Shown here piece after piece: positions 37,467-47,831 of a stretch of 64,000 nt of DNA (the first letter of the stretch is position 1; each line of letters opens with the position of its first letter). The notes beneath the pieces are model-generated. The model saw nothing but the letters and a program-made list of their open reading frames with translations. It ran no database searches and had not been told where the DNA came from. The position numbers and the translations under genes are program-made. Origin of the DNA: Parabacteroides massiliensis (GTDB taxonomy: Bacteria > Bacteroidota > Bacteroidia > Bacteroidales > Tannerellaceae); NCBI RefSeq assembly GCF_900155425.1, contig NZ_LT700189.1, forward strand, positions 124,001 to 188,000, given 5' to 3'.

Positions 37467-37967
37467 ATGCTGAGTAACCCCACACGATACGGGCTAATCG
37501 CCTGCCGTTACCTTGTATGGGGCTGGCACAACAATGTTTGGCTCAATGCCCCCGAGATAGCGGCGCGTTACCACATGAACGTGCGTGCCCTCTCGCCGGC
37601 GTTGCGACGGTTGGTGATGGCAGGCATCCTGCGCTCACAATGCGGAGGAACAAGACCGGGCTTCATGCTCAGCCGTGCACCGGAGGAGGTGACGATGTTG
37701 GAGGTGGTGCGTGCGTTGGAAGGCAACTTCCGCATGGACTGCTGTCGCACGGTTCTCCCCTGCGTCCAGTGCTCGTGCGAGACAGACAGCAGTCGGGTTT
37801 GCGGAGTGTTCCGGGATATGCTCGACGAGCTTCGGTCGCGGCTGTCAAGCGTTTCGCTCGAAGACCACGCCGCCACGGAAGAATTTTCGGGGGGGGGTAA
37901 AACCCTGCAAACCAATAAGATAATAAATCATCCGAAAAATACCGGGCGATGGACACATGAGAATTAA
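37467..37967 (+). CDS. Rrf2-family transcriptional regulator with poly-G tract
   Basis: A 166-residue Rrf2-type regulator. It has a winged HTH at residues 20-75 (NAPEIAARYHMNVRALSPALRRLVMAGILRS read in pieces) and conserved cysteines at 93, 94, 100, 103 and 105 (DCCRTVLPCVQCSC) that could bind an Fe-S cluster. It opens the fimbrial operon and probably regulates it. Nine consecutive G (37889-37897) code for the GGG near residue 142; slippage would change the C-terminus from residue 142 onward. The HTH and cysteine cluster would be unaffected. Confidence 0.75.
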   Translation: MLSNPTRYGLIACRYLVWGWHNNVWLNAPEIAARYHMNVRALSPALRRLVMAGILRSQCGGTRPGFMLSRAPEEVTMLEVVRALEGNFRMDCCRTVLPCVQCSCETDSSRVCGVFRDMLDELRSRLSSVSLEDHAATEEFSGGGKTLQTNKIINHPKNTGRWTHEN

Positions 37968-37985
37968 TAAATTAAAAAATACGAT

Positions 37986-39305
37986 ATGAGAAAAAAAATC
38001 ATTCCGTCCCTGCTGCTGGCGGCACTGCTCGCCGGAAAGGCGCAAGCGGGTATCGTGTCGGACAGCCTCCGCACCACGATCTACTACCGCACGGCAAACG
38101 CACGGCTGGAGCTTCCCTACATGGACAACGACCGGCACCTTGCGGCACTGGGCGACAGCATCCGTTCTCTGGGAGCCGACCCTGCTGTAGTGCTCAGGCG
38201 TATCCTCATTCAGGGGTCCGCCTCTCCCGACGGTAACACGAAGTACAACAAGGAACTCGCCCGGAAACGTGGCGAGAATTTGCGGGATTATTTAAAAGAC
38301 AACCTCTCTCTGCCCGACAGCATCTTCACACTCCAGCCGCAAGGAGAGGGCTGGAGCGAATTGGCTGAAAAGCTTGGACGTACCGATGCCCCTTGGCGCG
38401 ACAAGGCAATCGCCATCATCCGTGACACACCCGAGTGGGTGGTACGCGAGGGCAAGGTGGTGGACGGTCGCAAACGTCAGCTAATGAACCTTGCCGGCGG
38501 ACGCGCATGGCAATACATGAAGGAGAACCTCTTTGATAGCTTACGTAGCGGAGTGTTGGTAGTATGCGAGGTGGAACGAATCAAGCGGGTGATGGACCCC
38601 GAGCCGGCACAGGCCGAATTGAAACCGGCATCCGACAACGTAATGAACCCCGATGACACGGCGGACACCACCGAGAAGGAGATCGATACGACAGCCACAC
38701 TTTATAATAAGGAGGACGATACGATTCCGCAGGACAACGCGGACAAGGAAGAAACGGAAAAGAAACCGTTCTTCATGGCGGTAAAGACGAACCTGCTCTA
38801 CGACGTGGCCCTCGTTCCGAACGTGGGATTGGAGTTCTACCTCGGCCAGGGGTGGAGTATCAGTGGGAACTGGATGTACGCCTGGTGGAAGAACGACACC
38901 CGTCACCGCTACTGGCGTATCTACGGCGGCGAGCTTGACATCCGCAAGTACTTCGGACGGAAGGCAGCCGAAAAGCCATTACAGGGACACCACCTCGGCG
39001 TGTACGCCCAAGGTTTGACCTTCGACTTCGAGACGGGCGGCAAAGGATATCTGAGCAACTTCAGTTACGGTTTCGGGTTGGAATACGGTTATTCGCTGCC
39101 TGTCGCCAAGCGTCTGAACATAGACTTCGGTCTCTGTATCGGCTACGGTGGCGGCAAGTACAAGGTATATGAGCCGGAGGACGATTGCTACGTGTACAAA
39201 GAGACAAAACAGCGCCACTGGTTCGGTCCGACCCGGGCTGAAATCTCACTTATTTGGTTGCTGGGAAACGGCAATCAGAATAGCAAGAAAGGAGGAACGA
39301 AATGA
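37986..39305 (+). CDS. DUF3575 outer-membrane protein with OmpA-like N-terminus
   Basis: A 439-residue exported protein, first structural gene of the fimbrial operon. It has a signal peptide (residues 1-22, LLAALLAGKAQA). An OmpA-like segment (ILIQGSASPDGNTKYNKELARKR) lies near residue 75, a linker (200-255) follows, and the C-terminal DUF3575 beta-barrel (FMAVKTNLLYDVALVPNVGLE) begins near residue 258. Proteins of this type precede fimbrillin genes in Bacteroidales and probably anchor or assemble the fibre. Overlaps the next gene by four bases. Confidence 0.85.
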   Translation: MRKKIIPSLLLAALLAGKAQAGIVSDSLRTTIYYRTANARLELPYMDNDRHLAALGDSIRSLGADPAVVLRRILIQGSASPDGNTKYNKELARKRGENLRDYLKDNLSLPDSIFTLQPQGEGWSELAEKLGRTDAPWRDKAIAIIRDTPEWVVREGKVVDGRKRQLMNLAGGRAWQYMKENLFDSLRSGVLVVCEVERIKRVMDPEPAQAELKPASDNVMNPDDTADTTEKEIDTTATLYNKEDDTIPQDNADKEETEKKPFFMAVKTNLLYDVALVPNVGLEFYLGQGWSISGNWMYAWWKNDTRHRYWRIYGGELDIRKYFGRKAAEKPLQGHHLGVYAQGLTFDFETGGKGYLSNFSYGFGLEYGYSLPVAKRLNIDFGLCIGYGGGKYKVYEPEDDCYVYKETKQRHWFGPTRAEISLIWLLGNGNQNSKKGGTK

Positions 39306-40282
39306 CACATATACGGATATACAAGGAATTGCGCAAGGTAATCGCAGGATGTCTGGCGGTAATGCTGCTGCCTTTATTCACGGCCTGTGAGCACAAGGAT
39401 CTGTGTTACGACCATCCGCACTCGGCGAGCGTGGAGGTGGTGTTCGACTGGACGGAAGCTCCCGACGCCCACCCTGCCACGATGAGCCTTTACCTCTATC
39501 CGGAGGACGGTTCCGAGCCGATGCGTTACGAGTTCACCAAGCGCGAGGGCGGTACCATCGTCGTTCCGGAGGGTATGTACGATGCCCTTTGCGTAAACAG
39601 CGACAAGGAGACGCACCGCATAGTTGACAAGGAACGTATGGAGACATTTCAAGTGACAACGGGGAACACCCGCTCACTGCGTGGGACACTGGCCACGAGG
39701 TCGGAAACGGCACCGAAGGCACGCGGAGCAGAAGAGGAACGCAACGTAATGGAACCCGAAGCCCTGTGGAGCGACCATGCCGAGAGATTGGACATCAGCC
39801 CGGCGAGCGGCGTGAGGCGGATCGTCCTGACCCCGAAGCCACGGGTGAACACCTGCTCGGTGGAGGTCAGGAACGTGGAGAACCTGCGTCACGTAAGTGC
39901 CCTTAGCGCATCGCTGACGGGCATGGCTGGCGGCTGGCTGGCAGGAATTGACGAGCTGACAACTGAGAAGGTGACCATCCCGTTCGAGGTATGCGCCAAC
40001 GAGGACAAGACTATGCTGACGGGCGATTTGAGCTTCTTCGGACACTGCCCGAAGGAAGCCGGAGAGCACAAGCTGATGATCTACGCGCTGATGTCAGACG
40101 GCAACACCTACTACTTCGAGGCGGACGTGACCGGCCAGCTGCATGATCCGGCACAGGATCCGACGCACATCGTCATCGTGATCGACAAACTGCCGCTTCC
40201 GAAACCCATCACCGGCGGCGGAGGCTTGCAGCCTACCGTAAAGGACTGGGAGGAAGTTCACATCAGCTTGCCGATGAGCTAA
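39302..40282 (+). CDS. DUF5119 / Mfa2-like fimbrial anchor lipoprotein
   Basis: A 326-residue lipoprotein with a lipobox (FTAC) near residue 30. The domain order fits FimB/Mfa2-like anchor proteins that limit fibre length and tether it to the outer membrane. Motif EHKDLCYDHPHSASVEVVFDW at residues 31-50 is a family signature. The C-terminus (LPLPKPITGGGGLQPTVKDWE) resembles fimbrillin tails. Operon partner of the preceding gene. Confidence 0.8.
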   Translation: MTHIRIYKELRKVIAGCLAVMLLPLFTACEHKDLCYDHPHSASVEVVFDWTEAPDAHPATMSLYLYPEDGSEPMRYEFTKREGGTIVVPEGMYDALCVNSDKETHRIVDKERMETFQVTTGNTRSLRGTLATRSETAPKARGAEEERNVMEPEALWSDHAERLDISPASGVRRIVLTPKPRVNTCSVEVRNVENLRHVSALSASLTGMAGGWLAGIDELTTEKVTIPFEVCANEDKTMLTGDLSFFGHCPKEAGEHKLMIYALMSDGNTYYFEADVTGQLHDPAQDPTHIVIVIDKLPLPKPITGGGGLQPTVKDWEEVHISLPMS

Positions 40283-40406
40283 GCAGAGAACAAGTGGAAC
40301 AGAAAAGTAAAAATACAAGTATATGAACAAATCTATTTATATCTGAAAAATTATACAAAAGGTTATCAATCAAATATTTTTTAATTTTAATTTTATTTTT
40401 TCAATT

Positions 40407-41519
40407 ATGAACAAAATGATTTATTTGTGCGCAGCGGCTGCTTTGACGCTGGCATCATGTTCAAACGACGAGACTGTGGAAGTGGCACAGCAGAAAGGCA
40501 TCAGTTTTCGTGCCGTAACAGGACTAAACACACGTGCCTCTGAAGTGACAACAGCCAACCTGAGTGCCCTCAAGGTTACAGCCTTTTGGGATAAGAACAA
40601 CAACAAGTACGACGGTTTTGATACTGAAGTTGATTATGTAAAGGATGGTGGTGTATTTAATTCTGCCGTTTCAAAATTCTGGCCAAAAGATGAAAATGAA
40701 GTGTTGAGTTTCACCGCTTTCTCTGACAACTGGACAGGAACGAAAACCATTACAGACAAGAATACCATCAGCGTGGCTGGTGTGAAGATTGCAGGTACAG
40801 TAGCTGACCAAAAAGACATGGTATACGTTACAGGCGTGACCGGAACCAAGGCTGCCAATGAAACGAACGGTGTCGCATTGACATTGGGACACGCCCTTTC
40901 CCAGATCCAAATCTCTGCAAAGAGCGACAATACGGTCTACACATACCAGGTGAAAGGTATCCGTATCTCAAATGTTGACGGAGAGGCCAACTTCAATGTC
41001 GTAGATGGTACGTGGAGCAACAACGCTGCAAACGACCAGATTTATGAAGTGAAGTATGCCACTCCGGTAACTTTGAATGGTACTGCCCAGAGCATTATGG
41101 AACAAAAGCCGGATAACGGCACTAACTACAGTGACAATCTCATGCTGATCCCGCAAGGAGCTACCACGGCTTGGAACGTTGAAAACGACAAGATAAATAC
41201 CAACAAAGGTACATACATCTCTGTACTGTTGAAAATCAAGAAAGGTACTGAAAATGTTTTCCCTGCTGAAGGTGATGATGCTTACGGTTGGGTTGCCGTT
41301 CCTGCTTCATTCACTTGGGAAAAGGGCAACAAGTATGTCTATACTTTGGACTTCACCAACGGTGCCGGACGTGTTGACCCTGTAACCCCCGGACCAGACG
41401 TTAAACCGCAACCGGACGGAAAAGACCCGGACAAGGGAGACAAGATCTTTGGCGATCCGATCAAGTTCACCGTTACGGTTACTCCTTGGAATCCCAAGGA
41501 TAACGGTATCAATATGTAA
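40407..41519 (+). CDS. Fimbrillin family lipoprotein (FimA/Mfa1-like)
   Basis: A 370-residue surface lipoprotein with signal peptide and lipobox (LTLASC, Cys 18). The N-terminus NDETVEVAQQKGISFRAVTG and the internal LGHALSQIQISAKS are typical of the fimbrillin family. Exported, lipidated and cleaved by an Arg-type protease, these form the fibre. AT-rich leader 40283-40406. The C-terminal end FTVTVTPWNPKD is the donor-strand-like motif. One of four linked fimbrillin genes. Confidence 0.85.
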   Translation: MNKMIYLCAAAALTLASCSNDETVEVAQQKGISFRAVTGLNTRASEVTTANLSALKVTAFWDKNNNKYDGFDTEVDYVKDGGVFNSAVSKFWPKDENEVLSFTAFSDNWTGTKTITDKNTISVAGVKIAGTVADQKDMVYVTGVTGTKAANETNGVALTLGHALSQIQISAKSDNTVYTYQVKGIRISNVDGEANFNVVDGTWSNNAANDQIYEVKYATPVTLNGTAQSIMEQKPDNGTNYSDNLMLIPQGATTAWNVENDKINTNKGTYISVLLKIKKGTENVFPAEGDDAYGWVAVPASFTWEKGNKYVYTLDFTNGAGRVDPVTPGPDVKPQPDGKDPDKGDKIFGDPIKFTVTVTPWNPKDNGINM

Positions 41520-41643
41520 TCCGATATCCGTATAATCAAGAATCAATCCAAACCGCACTTCCGCCCGGTGGCTGTCCGCTGGATAGCACAGTACAGCCAA
41601 GGTAGGGAGTGCGCCCATCAGGCCGGACGAGGTTGAATGCAAG

Positions 41644-41672
41644 GCCGCCCACATACGGGGCGGCTCCTTTTC
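41644..41672 (+). terminator. Terminator-like hairpin between fimbrillin genes
   Basis: Stem GCCGCCC/GGGGCGGC (41644-41650/41657-41664) followed by TCCTTTT. It may reduce transcription of the downstream fimbrillins relative to the first. Confidence 0.55.
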
Positions 41673-41711
41673 CGGTCACACAGAAAAGACAATCTAAAAT
41701 AAAGAATAACT

Positions 41712-42809
41712 ATGGCAAATAAAGCGATTCATGTATTGGCGGCAGCGGCGTTGCTCCTTGTCTCGTGTTCCAACGATGACACGGTGCAGGTAGCCTCCGG
41801 GACGGACATCCACTTCCGCACGGTAGTGGGCATGAGCACCCGTGCCCTCCCTGCCGACCTTGCCGGGCTGAAAGCCGCCGGCTTCAGCGTGTCGGCGTTC
41901 GCCACGACTGACAACGAGGAGAAATACGGATTTCGGGACCTGCTGTTCACGCACGAGGACGGCACGGAGAACGACTGGACGTCTGACCCCGTGAAGTATT
42001 GGCCGGAGGACGGCAGCGAGTTGCGCTTCGTGGCGGTCTGTCCCGAAGCCTCTGCTTGGGGTGGCACCTACGAGGGCGAAAAGCCCGGTGAGCTGAAAGT
42101 GACCGGCTTCAGTCCGGTAGCGGACATCACCGGACAAAAAGACCTGCTGGCAGGTTATGCCTCGGGCGATAGGAACAATGCCGCCAAGACGGAGATAGAG
42201 TTGCGCCACGTGCTCACGCAGGTAGAGGTACGTGCCAAGAACACCAATGCGACCTACCGCTACGACGTGAAGGCGGTACGCATCGGTTCCGTCCATTCCA
42301 CGGGCGACTACACGTTCCCTTCGGAAACAAATGCCAACGGCAGCTGGACACTGAAGGACGGAAGCTACGCCTCCTATACCACCGCAGAGCTGACAGATCC
42401 GATACGCCTCACGTCTGACGCGAAAGGACTGATGGACGACAGTGGCACGGCGATGCTCCTTCCGCAACAACTTACGGCATGGGACACGAAAGACGACAAG
42501 GAAAACAAAAAGAACGGTTCCTATATCGCCCTGCTGTTGAAGATAACCACTGAAGCGGGTAGACAGGTCTATCCCTCCGCCGAGGGTGAATACGGCTGGG
42601 CGGCAGTGTCCATCGGAGGCCACGCGGAGAGCAAGAAGAACCTCTGGCAGCCGGGCGACAAGTTTGTCTACACGCTCGACTTGAGTAACGGTGCAGGGGT
42701 AATGCCCCCGGACAGCCCCGATCCCGGTGAACCGGTGCTGGAACAGCCCATCCGCTTCACGGTTACGGTGAATAACTGGGTGATTCGCCATCAGGACGTG
42801 AATCAGTAA
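41712..42809 (+). CDS. Fimbrillin family lipoprotein, second copy
   Basis: A 365-residue lipoprotein with lipobox (LLVSC). The same layout as the first fimbrillin, sharing SNDDTVQVASGTDIHFRTVVG, ELRHVLTQVEVRAK and FTVTVNNW. More GC-rich than its upstream neighbour. Likely a second subunit or alternative tip. Confidence 0.85.
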   Translation: MANKAIHVLAAAALLLVSCSNDDTVQVASGTDIHFRTVVGMSTRALPADLAGLKAAGFSVSAFATTDNEEKYGFRDLLFTHEDGTENDWTSDPVKYWPEDGSELRFVAVCPEASAWGGTYEGEKPGELKVTGFSPVADITGQKDLLAGYASGDRNNAAKTEIELRHVLTQVEVRAKNTNATYRYDVKAVRIGSVHSTGDYTFPSETNANGSWTLKDGSYASYTTAELTDPIRLTSDAKGLMDDSGTAMLLPQQLTAWDTKDDKENKKNGSYIALLLKITTEAGRQVYPSAEGEYGWAAVSIGGHAESKKNLWQPGDKFVYTLDLSNGAGVMPPDSPDPGEPVLEQPIRFTVTVNNWVIRHQDVNQ

Positions 42810-42839
42810 GACAGAAAACGAATTACGAATAAAAAACGA

Positions 42840-44831
42840 ATGACAGATATGAACTACAAGAACAAACTGATGGGCTTGTCGCTCATCCTATTGGCGGCGT
42901 TCTCCGCCTGTACGGACGATGTGGAGAACGGAGGACGTGACTCGGGCACGGACGACCACCGCATCACCTTTGCCGTGGGCACGGAATCCCCCGATGCCCG
43001 GACACGGGCGGACGGCAGCCTTCCGGATGCCGCCGGATCATACGAGACCAATTCCGTGGAGATGCAGGGCAAGCTGGACGGAAAAAACGTCTACCTCACT
43101 GCCGAAGTCTCTGACGGTCTCCCGGGTGACGACCAACCCTTGACACGAGGTACGCAGGTGACGGGGGGCGCACAGGTGGATGAATTTAGCGTGTCGGCTG
43201 CTATTTTAGATGCTAACGTTTTTGAACCCGAGACGTTGGATGTGATGTACAACGTGAAGGTGGCGAAAGACAACGCCTCTTCCACATGGACTACCGGAAC
43301 GCCGTATTACTGGCCTACCGGCAAGAAACTGACTTTTTTCGCTTGGTATCCTTACAACTCGAAGAACCTGACCATCCCGAAAGACAACAATGTCAAGGAT
43401 ACAAAGCTGTTCTACGAGATACCCGAACAGGTAGCCGACCAAGAGGACTTTATGATGGCCAACAGCTATGAAGTGAGCGAGACATCAAGCGTGCCGATTT
43501 TTTTCAGACATATGCTCACGGCGGTGAAGTTCAAGACGAGCAACAACATCCCTGCCTGCACCGTCAAGTCCATCTCCCTGAAAGGAGTGAAATACAAAGG
43601 CTATCATAACTGGCAAGCACATAACAGCATTATATTATCTTGGAATCCGGATGCTGACACCAGAGACTTCACCTTGGACTTTCCCAATGGAAAGGAGGTA
43701 GCCGAGAATACCGAGACCGAACTCACGGGAAAGGGCGAGACTTTCTTCATGATGCCGCAGACATTTGGAGATGACAGCGAAGCCCGTTTGGAAGTGACGT
43801 TGGTGATGAATGGGGTAGAACAGACATTGAGTGCAAAGTTGAAGGACATTATGGCTAATGGGTCTGGTTATAGCTATTGGGTAGCAGGAATAGCGGTTAC
43901 ATATAATATCTCGCTCGACCAGAATGTCGAGTTGGAATTGAACAAGGATGTCTTCGTGGCTTCGGGTGCCGACGCCGTGATTTATGTGAAGAGCAACTGT
44001 GACTGGGAGTGTACACTGAGCGACCCGAACGGCATCACCGGCAGCGCCGCACCGGCCTTGTGCAAGCCGACGCTGAAAGGTAGCACCAGCGGAGTGCAGT
44101 CGGACAGTTTCGATAATGAAAACGCGAAACTCACCCTTGAAACCATCCAACCGACCGACACTGAGACGCGCAAGGGCAAGGTGAAGCTCACGTTTACGTT
44201 CCCTTCCAAACCGGGAAAGACGGTAGAGAAAGAGGTGACGCTGACTTCCAGTCTGATGGTGGAATATCCGACAGGAAGTGACATCTGGTACAAACTGTCC
44301 CAAGGGTCTATGAGTTGCCACGACTTGATGACCACCGATACGCCCACCTTGCCCGATAATGCCGACTTTGCCACGGCTATAGCCAAGGTGGTAGGTGCCG
44401 ATGTGACATATAGTCGCGAACTGGTAGCGACAAGAACTGGAGGAACTTCTTATGATGGCGATCCGGCCGTCTTCACTTACTTCGGTATCCGCAGAGCCAA
44501 AGCCGACGGTTCGACCATCTTGGTGAACCTTTCCAGAATCACCTTGGAGAACTATGGCGGTTCAACTTTCGATGAAAAGAACTTCATGACTTGGGGTGGA
44601 ACTTACTATCCAATAGGTAGCACATGGACGGTGACCAAAGACAACTATAATGTGAAGACTCACGTAGACGACATGGGTATGGATTTGCCTGTTTGGCAAA
44701 GCACTGCCATGGGTAACTGGGGATATGACCAAGCGTATGACTATAGTAGTTCTACTTTCCGCTATCCCGGTTACCACACCATCAAGAATAACAAGTTCGG
44801 CTACTACTCCATTGAAAAGGTCTCAAATTGA
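42840..44831 (+). CDS. Fimbrillin-like lipoprotein with C-terminal extension
   Basis: A 663-residue lipoprotein (lipobox FSAC near residue 23). Fimbrillin-like first 350 residues (RHMLTAVKFKTSNN, GKGETFFMMPQTFGDDSEARL) are followed by a beta-sandwich and a terminal YWVAG...-DYSSSTFRYPGYH region. Long members of this type cap the fibre. The start at MTDMNYKNKL or the later ATG at MNYKNKL (42849) are both possible. Full-length frame; no break. Confidence 0.8.
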   Translation: MTDMNYKNKLMGLSLILLAAFSACTDDVENGGRDSGTDDHRITFAVGTESPDARTRADGSLPDAAGSYETNSVEMQGKLDGKNVYLTAEVSDGLPGDDQPLTRGTQVTGGAQVDEFSVSAAILDANVFEPETLDVMYNVKVAKDNASSTWTTGTPYYWPTGKKLTFFAWYPYNSKNLTIPKDNNVKDTKLFYEIPEQVADQEDFMMANSYEVSETSSVPIFFRHMLTAVKFKTSNNIPACTVKSISLKGVKYKGYHNWQAHNSIILSWNPDADTRDFTLDFPNGKEVAENTETELTGKGETFFMMPQTFGDDSEARLEVTLVMNGVEQTLSAKLKDIMANGSGYSYWVAGIAVTYNISLDQNVELELNKDVFVASGADAVIYVKSNCDWECTLSDPNGITGSAAPALCKPTLKGSTSGVQSDSFDNENAKLTLETIQPTDTETRKGKVKLTFTFPSKPGKTVEKEVTLTSSLMVEYPTGSDIWYKLSQGSMSCHDLMTTDTPTLPDNADFATAIAKVVGADVTYSRELVATRTGGTSYDGDPAVFTYFGIRRAKADGSTILVNLSRITLENYGGSTFDEKNFMTWGGTYYPIGSTWTVTKDNYNVKTHVDDMGMDLPVWQSTAMGNWGYDQAYDYSSSTFRYPGYHTIKNNKFGYYSIEKVSN

Positions 44832-44883
44832 GAAACAGGCAAGGCAAGATCAATAACAGTTTGAACAATAAAAAAGACAAGAT

Positions 44884-47385
44884 ATGAACTACAGGAATAA
44901 ACTAATGAGCCTTTCGCTCATCGCGCTGGCGGTATTCTCCGCCTGTACCAACGAGATGGAGAACGGCACTCACCCAGGAAAGGGAGACCAGCGTTTGAGC
45001 TTCGCCGTAAGTATGGGGGGCACGAACGCATGGAAACCGACAGCCGGCACTCGTGCGGCTTCCGATTTAGGGGAGAGTACGTACGAGCTGGAAACCGTTG
45101 AGATGGAAGGCAAGGTGAACGGGAAGACCGTCTACCTTACCGCAGAAGTGACGGACGGATTTCCCGGCGACAACCGCCCGATAACGCGCGGCACGCAAAT
45201 CTCCGAGACCAACAAGACGAATATGGAGACCTTTGCCATATCGGCTTACACCAATGCCATCGGCACGCCCGACTTCATGTACAACGAGACGGTCACCTTA
45301 AACAAGGACGAAGGCCGTTGGTATCCCACGGGGACATACTACTGGCCCGCCAAGAAGCGGTTGAGCTTCTACGCATGGTTTCCCAGTGCGGCGGACGGCA
45401 TGACGCTCACCGACAATACCCATCCGGGCGCACCCGTGATGACCTATATCGTGCCCGACGACGTGAAGAAGCAATAGGATGTGATGAGTGCCGTAGTCAT
45501 CGGAAAGGATAATCCGACGGTAGACGGTTTCGCCACCACCGGCCTGACGTTCAACCACGCCCTCTCGGCAGTGAAGTTCGTGGCAGGGGATGACCTGCCC
45601 AACTGCGTGGTGAAGTCCATCAAGCTGGATGGCGTGCGCTACAAAGGTACTTACACGTTAGGAACGGACGCATGGACATTGACTGATGACACGCAAGCCT
45701 TTACCCTGCGTTTAAACAAAGTGGTGGCAGGAAACGGTGGAGCCATTACGGAGGATGGCAAAGGCGAGACCCTCTTCATGATGCCGCAGACATTGTCCGA
45801 CGACGCGAAGATCGAGGTGGTGCTGAATGACGGAACTGCCGACTTTACGGTGGGCGCATCCATTGGAGGCACGAAATGGGAAATGGGCAAGACCTATACC
45901 TACCACATCTCGAACAATTTTGTGTCGCTGGTTACCACCAACGACAAGTTCGTTGCCTTTACGGATGAAACCCTGACGGATCAGGTGGCTTTCTTCTTGA
46001 GTGCGTCCGCAACTACTGCCGGGACTACGGGTGAAATCTTAGCCCCGGCTGGAGTAACCGTTACACCCACCACTTTTGCAAGCGGAGCGTCCAACCTCTC
46101 CGTGAAGGTCACTTGGCCCAAGGACATGGGGAATTATGTAAGCATGGAGATTTCTTTCGCTGGCAAGAAAAAACAGATTCTTATGTCCCGCCAGACACCC
46201 ACCGAAGGGGATGCCTATTGGCTCTATTCCCTGCCCGAGACGACCAGCCAGCACTTGGAAAATGACATCATCGGCTTGCAGAACGCATCGGAATCGGACT
46301 GGATAGCCATGACCTCGTCTCCTACGTACACGAAGGACAATTATTCGCAGGTCATTTATGACAACTCCTCAAAGGGCGACATTTACCTGCAGACGTTGAG
46401 CATCCCGTCGGCGAACCGCTTCGCCTCGTTGCTTGCCACCAAAGAGGACTTTGACCAAAATGTGATGTACTGCGTGGAGCAGAAAGCCTTTACCGCCGAT
46501 TTCGGGTTCAAGGATTGCGAGCGCAATATCTCGCGCGAATCGGAGAAATGGAATATCGTGTTGAACGGCGGACATTTCAAGGAGGATGTAACAAACCTGA
46601 AAGCCAGAGTGGTAATCTCGTCCGATGTTCCCGATACGCAAATCACAGATTTGGGACGTGACCTTACTTGCGGTGATCCGGTAGCCATATCTGTGGATAA
46701 GGCAACATCGACAGGTGTATCTGCCACTCCTTACGTGAAGAAACGTTGGGATAACTTGCAAAACAATACGGCTAACAATGGAACACGCAAGGTAAACGTA
46801 CAGGTGAAAAATGACAACTTGGACGAGTGGTACGATTGCGGACCTGACGGATTGATGAGTGATAGGTTCACGTGGGGAAATAATTTTGCAATAGGATATA
46901 ACCAATACCACGGACGTGGTAATAATTGGGATAATGGTGCACTTCCAATAGTCCGGGATTATTATGAAGTGCATCAGAAACACCCGATGTTTGGCTTGCA
47001 CAGATGGTCTATAATTAGGGACAACGCTGATGCAAATATAATGGGGAACGCCCTATATATGATATTCTGTAGTGCCAGACAGTGGAACGGATGGAATAAT
47101 AGAAGCATCTACCGCAATAGTATGTCGGGGGAATGGTCATACATTGCATGCAATCAGGCAAACTGCATTACTGATCCTGAAAATCCCAATTACAATGATG
47201 TCTATAATGGCGGCCGATTCATCACCATTGGCGTAAATGGTCGTAACTGGAGATGGTCATCTTGGCAAAACTATCCGGGACCTCTTACAGTATGGATTCC
47301 GGTAGTATACACTGACTCCCATTGCGGATTGAACGCACGCCCTACAGACGACACTCCCATTCCCGGAACATCGGTTAACGAATAG
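44884..47385 (+). pseudogene. Fimbrillin-like tip protein, broken by one TAG
   Basis: An 833-residue frame interrupted once by TAG at 45475-45477 (codon 198). Both halves are homologous to the preceding gene; residues before the stop (YIVPDDVKKQ) and after (DVMSAVVIGKD) align with its VADQEDFMMANSYE. Gln or Glu is expected, which differs from the ICE pattern of TGA at Trp. A full-length frame after the TAG suggests a recent mutation or phase-off allele. The C-terminal half (RWDNLQNNTANNGTRK, GLHRWSIIRDNAD) resembles capping adhesins. Confidence 0.7.
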
Positions 47386-47485
47386 TGGCAAATCGCTTTA
47401 ATAACCAACAAGATTATATATACACTTTAATTACATCAAGACTCTCCCCAGCACAGCGGGAGGGATTATGTATAATAACCCTAAC

Positions 47486-47517
47486 AACTTGCCGCCCTTG
47501 TGAAAGACCGGCAAGTT
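47486..47517 (+). terminator. Hairpin after the fimbrial genes
   Basis: Arms AACTTGCCG/CGGCAAGTT (47486-47494/47509-47517), then a weak T-rich tail. The loop contains CCTTGTGAAAGAC, a motif also seen near 49871 and 50019. Confidence 0.6.
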
Positions 47518-47546
47518 ACCCTTTATTTCAATAAAATTGAATACAG

Positions 47547-47831
47547 ATGGAAACAACGAAGATATTGGAGACAGAAAAAGAAAACAAGGATGCCGTCCAC
47601 CTCTATTGGAACGAAGCGGACGAGACTTGGAACGCCTACGGCAAATCGGCGGAGAACGCCCTACGCATCAACCTGGAACTCCGTGCGCTGACGGACAAGA
47701 TGAATTTGGACGGCACAGAGGTGACACACCTGAAAGTGACCACCGAACAGTTCGAGCGGTACGGCCTTGCCGACTACTGCGTGGCGGTGGACGACGAGAG
47801 ATTGAAACTGAAGATACCCGTGCATGGCTGA
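47547..47831 (+). CDS. Hypothetical protein, 94 residues
   Basis: A soluble 94-residue protein, METTKILETEKENKDAVHL to LKLKIPVHG. Its middle (WNAYGKSAENALRINLELR) suggests a small alpha-beta domain. It overlaps the next gene (RteC-like) by eight bases, so the two are translated together. Function unknown. Confidence 0.55.
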   Translation: METTKILETEKENKDAVHLYWNEADETWNAYGKSAENALRINLELRALTDKMNLDGTEVTHLKVTTEQFERYGLADYCVAVDDERLKLKIPVHG

